Source: Torulaspora globosa
Lineage: Eukaryota; Ascomycota; Saccharomycetes; Saccharomycetales; Saccharomycetaceae
Direction of reading: 5' to 3'
Assembly: GCF_014133895.1 (NCBI RefSeq)
Contig: NC_050731.1
Coordinates: 1 to 64,000 of the forward strand
Length of the DNA stretch: 64,000 nucleotides
The notes under the pieces were generated by a model. It made no database searches. It was not told the origin of the DNA and worked only from the letters and a program-made list of their open reading frames with translations. Below are positions 58,257 through 64,000 of the stretch, in pieces; position 1 is the first letter of the stretch; each line of letters starts with the position of its first letter. Position numbers and translations under genes: made by a program.

Positions 58257-58892
58257 TTACAAAGTAATGGATGGTTGGTGATGCTTTGCATTAGCTGCAG
58301 AATGGGGGAAGAACTCGATGTGATCGTCGTCACCCAACTTTAGTACCTGCTTGAACCTGGCACCGATATTACAGAGAGCCTCTTTATTCTCGGACTTTGT
58401 CCACAATGCGAATTTGTAACCACCCTTTCTCACGTTCAACACCACGCCGTTGATCTCCGATTCGTCCTCGTCGATGGTCTCGCCGATCACAGCGAGCAGG
58501 GTCCTCAGCCACAACTCGTCGATGTCGGCACGCTTGGCCTTGACCTGGTACGACCATTTGCCACCCTTGGCGTTTGCCTCGTCCTCCCATTCTGGTCTGA
58601 TATCGTTGCGGAACGCATGGTAGTCCGACTTGAGAGGCAATTCGTGTGGCTCGGGGATGTTCTGTACGATCGCCCAGAACTCCTCCACGGTTTCAAAAGA
58701 CGTCACTGGACGCAGCAAGTCCGACCACGACTCCGATTGCTCCACGGCGGGTTTCGTATACCACAGAGTCCATTTTGTGTTCAGAGGGTGTTTGACATCG
58801 AATTGGCTGTCTGACAGCACCGTCTTTGGCTCCTTCTCCTCGCTCACAGCGACGCTTTCCTCGAATTTCTGGCTCACTTCCTCAACAGACAT
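58257..58892 (-). CDS. CDC33: mRNA cap-binding translation factor eIF4E
   Basis: eIF4E binds the 7-methylguanosine cap and recruits eIF4G in cap-dependent translation initiation. The 211-residue protein (213 in S. cerevisiae) starts MSVEEVSQKFEE. The cap-contacting tryptophans are in WTLWYTKPAV...SESW, RPEWEDEANAKGGKW and FALWTKSE, and the eIF4G/p20-binding face includes HPLNTKW and VEEFWAI. The ATG at 58892 matches the S. cerevisiae start; three codons upstream are open but begin with GTG. The coding DNA is GC-rich. It is divergent from the YNL320W-type gene across 272 bp. Confidence 0.98.
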   Translation of the reverse strand: MSVEEVSQKFEESVAVSEEKEPKTVLSDSQFDVKHPLNTKWTLWYTKPAVEQSESWSDLLRPVTSFETVEEFWAIVQNIPEPHELPLKSDYHAFRNDIRPEWEDEANAKGGKWSYQVKAKRADIDELWLRTLLAVIGETIDEDESEINGVVLNVRKGGYKFALWTKSENKEALCNIGARFKQVLKLGDDDHIEFFPHSAANAKHHQPSITL

Positions 58893-59164
58893 ACTGGACA
58901 CAGCTGGATACCTTATAGCAGAGATTCCGGTCGACTCAATCGCTCTCAGCTCGCTGTTCTAGCTCCATCAGAGGGCCTGAACCGTCCTCTTATACTGAAA
59001 ATTTTTATATGGTGAAGATCGCTTATAGCGACAGCCGTTACCCGCCTTCTTGAACCCGGCCAGTTCACGAGCATCTTGAAGAGCCTTAGATATCGACCAG
59101 CATCGGATGATCTGCGATGAGCTGGAGGCATTGAGGATCCAGGTTGTTTGCTCTGCGGCGGCTG

Positions 59165-60025
59165 ATGCTCTGGGGTGCTGTGAAGATGCTGCTGGAGGGA
59201 GCAGCTGCGGTAACGTCGGCGTCGTTGGTTGCGTTGTATTTCATGCAGAACCGGTTGATCTATCCGTCGTGGGCGCAGGGAGCTCGGGATTTTGTGGATA
59301 CTCCTGACAGCTACGGCCTGCCCTACGAGCTGGTGACGCTGACCACGGGCGACGGGGTGCGGATCCAGGCGTACGACATGCGGAACACGAGAAGCGACTC
59401 GGGCTCGACGGTGGTGGTTCTGTGTCCCAATGCGGGCAATATTGGGTATTTCATCTCGATCGCGGAGATTTTCTATCGCCAGTTGGGGATGAGCGTGTTT
59501 ATCTATTCGTACCGAGGTTACGGACACTCCGAAGGGACGCCCTCCGAGAAAGGGCTGAAGCTGGACGCTGACTGTGTGATGGAGCATCTCTCCAGAGAGC
59601 CGTTCCACAAGGCTAGGAAATTGGTGCTGTATGGCAGGTCGTTGGGGGGCGCCAATGCGATCTATATCGCGGCGAAGTTTCCGAGCCTTTGTGACGCTGT
59701 CATCTTGGAAAACACTTTCTTGAGCATCCCGAAGGTGATACCGTACGCGTTTCCAGCGTTGAGATATTTCAGTGGGATGTGCCACGAGATTTGGAACTCG
59801 GAGGAGCAGATCAAAGGCTGCGATTCTACGCTGCCGTTCCTGTTCCTGAGCGGACTGCGGGACGAGATAGTGCCACCATCTCACATGAGCAAACTGTATG
59901 AGGCGTGCCCGAGCCATAATAAGCAGGTCTTTCAATTTCCGCTGGGCTACCACAACGATACGATCATCCAGGAGGGCTACTGGTCTGTGGTGCGGAGCTT
60001 TTTAGAGCAGTTCGCGCTTATCTAA
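59165..60025 (+). CDS. BEM46-type alpha/beta hydrolase, YNL320W orthologue
   Basis: This 286-residue serine hydrolase matches S. cerevisiae YNL320W (284 residues), of unknown substrate, in the BEM46/ABHD13 group. It has an N-terminal membrane segment (about 10-27) and the motif QNRLIYPSWAQGARDFVDTP just after. The catalytic triad is probably Ser159 (LYGRSLGGANA), Asp233 (SGLRDEIVPP) and His263 (PLGYHNDT). The ATG at 59165 gives MLWG, as in S. cerevisiae MLWN; seven further codons upstream begin at TTG. The gene is GC-rich, and a 335-codon frame on the other strand is its shadow. It converges with RTC1, 50 bp apart. Confidence 0.93.
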   Translation: MLWGAVKMLLEGAAAVTSASLVALYFMQNRLIYPSWAQGARDFVDTPDSYGLPYELVTLTTGDGVRIQAYDMRNTRSDSGSTVVVLCPNAGNIGYFISIAEIFYRQLGMSVFIYSYRGYGHSEGTPSEKGLKLDADCVMEHLSREPFHKARKLVLYGRSLGGANAIYIAAKFPSLCDAVILENTFLSIPKVIPYAFPALRYFSGMCHEIWNSEEQIKGCDSTLPFLFLSGLRDEIVPPSHMSKLYEACPSHNKQVFQFPLGYHNDTIIQEGYWSVVRSFLEQFALI

Positions 60026-60075
60026 TCGTGTATCGCATTACTCTACTAACTAGCGTTGTGATACTTTCTGTACTA

Positions 60076-63000
60076 CTATATGAGAACTTCGTTCGAACAG
60101 CCTCCAGGGCATTCAGTCATTCCTTCGGTTAAAAACCAACTCTGCAAGCATTCGTAATGGCCCTCGTGGCCGCATTCCAACATGGCCATCGTCATCTTCT
60201 TCATGGGTAGTTCGCATAGCACGCACAAGCTATTTGGCTTCTTGCATGAATCGCAATACCAGTGGCCGAATCTGCTCATTGGAGTGTTGTTTCCCGCCTT
60301 CTGCGACTCTAGCGAAAACCTCTCTTTCGAACTGTCATTTGTGATTAAGTTATGGCATCTTTCGCAGAAGAGCGAAACGAGAGACTCTCCGCCCTGGGAG
60401 CTCATGATGTCGTCCCATGGACAATATTTAAGGATCGCCGCGGAGATTTCGAAAAGCTCATATTGATGTAAGATAGTGGTAAATCGCGCCAGTGAGTCCT
60501 TGACGACCTCAACAGGTGCCAACTGATAAATGTCTTGGAATAGTAGTAAAATATTGACAGCAAGCAAAATGTTGCCCATCTCCACAGCCTGCTGATAGAG
60601 CTGTTTTATCAGTCTTCTTGTGCTCCATGGGGGTGTAATATGCTTCAACTTGCTCGGTCCATTGTCTTTGGGGACCTCGTTCGCGGGTCTTGTCTTAATG
60701 AGCTGCTCAAAGTTTGAAGAAGCGTAACTTGGGAGCCTTTTTGGTGAGAATGGTGAAATGAAGTCCGTTCGTTCCGTGATTTTCCTCAGAGCTGTTAGCG
60801 GAGAAGTGCCACTGGCGAGACTTTGCAGCGAAGATAACTTGCTACTAGGACTGCTTTGAACTAACGAGTGCGGGTGACGATTCCTGCTCGAAAACCCACC
60901 CTCTGCATTGATATCACTTGGGGATCGTACATCGGTCATAAACGTATCAATAAACGACTGGCGTTGCTTTCTCTTTTGCAAAATGGGTATGTTAGTAGCT
61001 CCGACGCCATTCGAGCTCGATGCTGGTGCGGATGCGGCACGAATTGCTTCCACTTCAACGTCGTCATCATCGGTTATCACTATGTCTGCATCATTGACAT
61101 TTTGCTTCCCTTTCTGGTTCAGATCCTCCCACTTCGCAGAGCTAATACTGTTATATGATCCGACGGGTATTTCCTGCTCATGCGAAGTAATCTTACCGTT
61201 ATCCTCCATGAGCTGTTGCTTAAGCTTGGAAGCAGTTTCGGGAACCTGAGCCCGCTCTCTGGTGCCACTTTCCACGCCAGTACTAAAAGCCTGGGGAGTC
61301 TCCTCCACAAATGAGTTAACGTCGCTCGTTATGCTGCTCGAGCAACCAGGGCTACCGGTTTCATTAAGGTTGTGAGCAGCAACAAACTCGGCGCCATCTT
61401 CCGTCAGCTTTCCTTGCGCTGATTCAGGATCAGCAGATGGATATCCTGAACTAAGTCTTTTCAAATCCCACAACAGAGAATCTCGTATTAACAACCATAT
61501 CTTGAAGTTAGATAAATCATCAATGTAGGAATAAACAGATGCATTGTCACTGCAGATTGGTATTAGTTCAAGCAATTGCTCAATTTTAGGCTCCAGCCCT
61601 GATGTGAGACAATGTATGCTTTCTGTCAGAGCACTCCTTTTTTTTCGAGGTACGGATCTCTCCTCCTCATTAGATATTATTTTTTGTAACGTCTCTTTCT
61701 TTGATTGCTTGGGACTTTTCAAGGTGCTGCCTGATTCCCGATTAGCCTTGGCTTCTTGTTCCCCTTTCTTATTCATAAGCGCCGCCCATGTTGTATTCTC
61801 AGATAATCCAAAACGCTGCATCAGTTCCGTCTCGATATCCTCGTCCTTCATACTTGAACGCTGGTCAATGCTTTTGACGTTCCCCTCTCTCTTTTCGTTA
61901 TTGCATGAGAATTCAAGCTCTCTGGCTAAAAATTTGAATACTTTGACCGGAGATTCCCTGATAGCACTCACTTCGGGCGATCGCAGTTTATTTCGATCAG
62001 GAGGTAAGCTTGACAGCCGCATATTACTCAGAATATATGGCAAATCCAAGGTTACAATGACTGGAGATTGCACGTTTTTCATCTCGTTCTGCGAAGGATA
62101 TGGACTTGAAGATACGCTTGAAGTATTGTGAGAAAATCCCATCGATGGACTCTTTGCATTGAATGAGAATCCCGACTTGTAAAAACTGGGTCGATCTCCG
62201 GAATATGAAGACAACGTCGAATGGCTAATACCTTTTTTGAGACTATTCATGATTCCTGCATGATTTCCGATACTGCTGGTTAGGGGGCCCGCGCCAACCT
62301 TTTGATTGATCGATTTTCGATCGTCATCTTGCACAGTAGGCTGATTTTGCTGCATTTCATATCCACCGCTGTTTTGATCGAGGAAAAGTAACCCGTTTCC
62401 CTCAATGTCCCGCCAGCACGTCACGCATTTTGAGAGATTGTCCAAGATGGTGGGTTCCTGGGTAAGATCCCATCCGTTTATGCTATTATCCTTGTCAATG
62501 TCAAAAATGAGCTTCTCATCCCACCACACCAAACCTAGCGTCTGCGTAGACTTGTGAAGAACATGTTTTGGAATATACTTGCGGGCCAAAGAGTATACAT
62601 TCAAAGCCGCATCATTGGTCATTGGAGAAAGAGCCAGTATAGAGTTCAACACGTTCCTTTCATAAGATGGGCGAAATTTGAGCTTAGTTACCGGAAGACC
62701 GGTGGTTATAGTGATCTCCGGTAGTGCTGCCAAATTCGTGTTCGCGTGGAGCGTCGATAAATGGGCTGTAGGGGCTGAATTCGGTGTATAGAAACTGCTC
62801 ATATTGTCCCCTTGAAACCGATCGCCAACGTTCCATAGCGAGCATTTTCCATCTCTCCCTCCGGTGGCGATATATTCCAAGTTCGGATGCCAAGAGAGAC
62901 AGAGTCCCGGGCCTGAATGCGCATTGATCCTTTTCTCAATCTGAGACGGTTGGCGTAAATCAAATGTCAGAAGTAATCCAGAATCGTGAATCGAAGCAAA

Positions 63001-63909
63001 CTTCAAACCGGCGTTGCTACCATTCCTGACATCCTGTTGACCGCCCGTAACGTAATTTTGGAACGGCATCCATTTGACGTCCCTCACGGAGTCGGAAGCG
63101 GTGTTGATATTTACATCGCAGCGCCGCGAGTTCTTGGTGCCGCTGGACCTGAGATCCCATATTTTGATGCTGCCATCCTGCCCCCCGCTGATCAGCAGGC
63201 TTGTTTGCGACGTGTTGAAATCGAAGCTGTTAACGGACCTCGTGTGGTCGGATAGCGTAGCGACGAGCGCGTCATCCGCGTCGGTCGTCCTGTTCACATC
63301 ATAGACCGAGATCACAGTTGAACTCCGGCAAACCGCAACGTAATTCTTGTGATTGTGGAACCCAGTCTTGACGTCCGCGATCGTGCTCAGTTTACTCTGT
63401 CTCGCTCTTTTCTTGAAATTCGGAGAGAACACGTTGCTGTGCCTATTGTTCACAGCCACGTAGTCATGCAGACACACCACCGAGCGGTCCTCTGGGCTGA
63501 ACCTGTAGTATCCCAAATGAGTCGTTCCCGCGCATATCAGCGCATTGCTGCTCGGATCGTTGATCTTGTCGATGCTCGACAGTTCCTTGCGCGCCTTGGA
63601 GCTGTACATGGGCCCTGAACACTTCGGAGCCACTGGATGGTTCCGTTTTCCCTCGGAGCCGGCCCTTTCCGCGGGCTGACTGTCGCTATGCAGCGATTCG
63701 CGCAAGCTGCCTTCGTTGAACGAGCTGCTATTGCTCAGCGAGTATCTTGACGTGGCTCTGGCCCTCGGAGAGCTTCCCATTGGCGAGATTTGCGTGCTCA
63801 CGGGATAGTGATGAATGCGGAACGACGACCGACTAAATGAGCTCGGTTTGAACTCGTTTCTGCCGAACGAAGTGGCAGTCTCGCCTTTCGCGACCGGCGG
63901 ATTGTACAT
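60076..63909 (-). CDS. RTC1: SEACAT subunit Rtc1 (Sea2)
   Basis: Rtc1/Sea2 is a subunit of the vacuolar SEA complex, in the SEACAT module that opposes the SEACIT inhibitor of TORC1. The 1277-residue protein (1341 in S. cerevisiae) has an N-terminal low-complexity Ser-rich segment (1-85), a WD40 propeller (about 100-450) with ISGGQDGSIKIWDLRS and IATGGRDGKCSLWNVGD, a long poorly conserved linker (about 480-1100), and a C-terminal RING-like zinc domain starting CERCHNLITNDSSKERF and running through WYCDSCKKPNSLCVLCELPM and ECGHEGHYECLQSWF. The start is ATG at 63909. Two codons upstream are open but begin with TTG. It ends 91 bp before the window edge and appears complete. Confidence 0.94.
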   Translation of the reverse strand: MYNPPVAKGETATSFGRNEFKPSSFSRSSFRIHHYPVSTQISPMGSSPRARATSRYSLSNSSSFNEGSLRESLHSDSQPAERAGSEGKRNHPVAPKCSGPMYSSKARKELSSIDKINDPSSNALICAGTTHLGYYRFSPEDRSVVCLHDYVAVNNRHSNVFSPNFKKRARQSKLSTIADVKTGFHNHKNYVAVCRSSTVISVYDVNRTTDADDALVATLSDHTRSVNSFDFNTSQTSLLISGGQDGSIKIWDLRSSGTKNSRRCDVNINTASDSVRDVKWMPFQNYVTGGQQDVRNGSNAGLKFASIHDSGLLLTFDLRQPSQIEKRINAHSGPGLCLSWHPNLEYIATGGRDGKCSLWNVGDRFQGDNMSSFYTPNSAPTAHLSTLHANTNLAALPEITITTGLPVTKLKFRPSYERNVLNSILALSPMTNDAALNVYSLARKYIPKHVLHKSTQTLGLVWWDEKLIFDIDKDNSINGWDLTQEPTILDNLSKCVTCWRDIEGNGLLFLDQNSGGYEMQQNQPTVQDDDRKSINQKVGAGPLTSSIGNHAGIMNSLKKGISHSTLSSYSGDRPSFYKSGFSFNAKSPSMGFSHNTSSVSSSPYPSQNEMKNVQSPVIVTLDLPYILSNMRLSSLPPDRNKLRSPEVSAIRESPVKVFKFLARELEFSCNNEKREGNVKSIDQRSSMKDEDIETELMQRFGLSENTTWAALMNKKGEQEAKANRESGSTLKSPKQSKKETLQKIISNEEERSVPRKKRSALTESIHCLTSGLEPKIEQLLELIPICSDNASVYSYIDDLSNFKIWLLIRDSLLWDLKRLSSGYPSADPESAQGKLTEDGAEFVAAHNLNETGSPGCSSSITSDVNSFVEETPQAFSTGVESGTRERAQVPETASKLKQQLMEDNGKITSHEQEIPVGSYNSISSAKWEDLNQKGKQNVNDADIVITDDDDVEVEAIRAASAPASSSNGVGATNIPILQKRKQRQSFIDTFMTDVRSPSDINAEGGFSSRNRHPHSLVQSSPSSKLSSLQSLASGTSPLTALRKITERTDFISPFSPKRLPSYASSNFEQLIKTRPANEVPKDNGPSKLKHITPPWSTRRLIKQLYQQAVEMGNILLAVNILLLFQDIYQLAPVEVVKDSLARFTTILHQYELFEISAAILKYCPWDDIMSSQGGESLVSLFCERCHNLITNDSSKERFSLESQKAGNNTPMSRFGHWYCDSCKKPNSLCVLCELPMKKMTMAMLECGHEGHYECLQSWFLTEGMTECPGGCSNEVLI

Positions 63910-64000
63910 GACCAACCACAGCAGCCCAGCACCCCGTTTGGCCCATCACCAACCGTGATCTACACCGCTTCTTCCAGCATATCCTGGTCGATTTGACTGC
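63910..64000. other. Right window edge, RTC1 upstream flank
   Basis: The last 91 bp are the proximal promoter of RTC1. No start of another gene can be seen. Confidence 0.4.

Noticed and set aside
58946..59953. 335-codon minus-strand frame opposite the YNL320W-type gene
   Set aside because: Antisense shadow of a GC-rich gene whose catalytic motifs and length match its family.

Overview
The window is nuclear DNA from a budding yeast of the family Saccharomycetaceae, most likely from a lineage that split off before the whole-genome duplication (Torulaspora/Zygosaccharomyces, Lachancea or a relative). Genes are intron-poor, compact and on both strands, and almost every one is a recognisable S. 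cerevisiae orthologue. The decisive evidence is gene order. From about 24.6 kb to the right end, orthologues of S. cerevisiae chromosome XV-left (YOL149W to YOL138C) and chromosome XIV-left (YNL330C to YNL320W) are interleaved in one single-copy series, the pattern expected of a non-duplicated ancestor. Orthologue names are recalled from protein families by reading; no search was run. I cannot name genus or species. Starts were moved to the first sensible ATG wherever the longest open frame began at TTG or GTG.

Region 1 (1 to about 3.6 kb) looks subtelomeric and has no credible gene. It holds a pyrimidine-only tract, a diverged direct repeat of about 230 bp, an A/C-rich tract with the strand polarity of a left telomere, and a 45-bp minisatellite.

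Region 2 (3.6-24 kb) is a low-density metabolic and stress region with long spacers: an AKR7-type reductase and an AAD-type aryl-alcohol dehydrogenase (each with a Yap1-like site upstream), an FMN-dependent lactate-monooxygenase-like oxidase, a YNR064C-type epoxide hydrolase, the sulphite regulator FZF1, a GPI cell-wall protein that lacks an ATG start, the biotin cluster BIO3-BIO4-BIO5, the photolyase PHR1 and the YMR315W oxidoreductase.

Region 3 (24.6 kb to the end) is gene-dense core chromosome: DCP1, SPT20, PEX11, PSF3, CTR9, NOP8, RIB4, RPD3, PEX6, MDJ2, EGT2, PFA3, RRP40, FIG4, PPM2, LEM3, ARG8, KRE1, VNX1, CDC33, a YNL320W hydrolase and RTC1. Convergent pairs sit 30-110 bp apart. Promoters carry expected sites: MBF for PSF3, RRPE and PAC for NOP8, PAC for PPM2, Gcn4 for ARG8.

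Functionally, BIO5 would import KAPA (or a related intermediate), BIO3 aminates it to DAPA and BIO4 closes the ring to dethiobiotin. The subtelomeric redox enzymes look like a detoxification and nutrient-scavenging set. I did not find a convincing wholly new system. The best leads are the GTG-start wall protein, the lactate-oxidase-like gene, the palindrome before BIO5, the repeated decamer before EGT2 and the telomere-polarity A/C tract.
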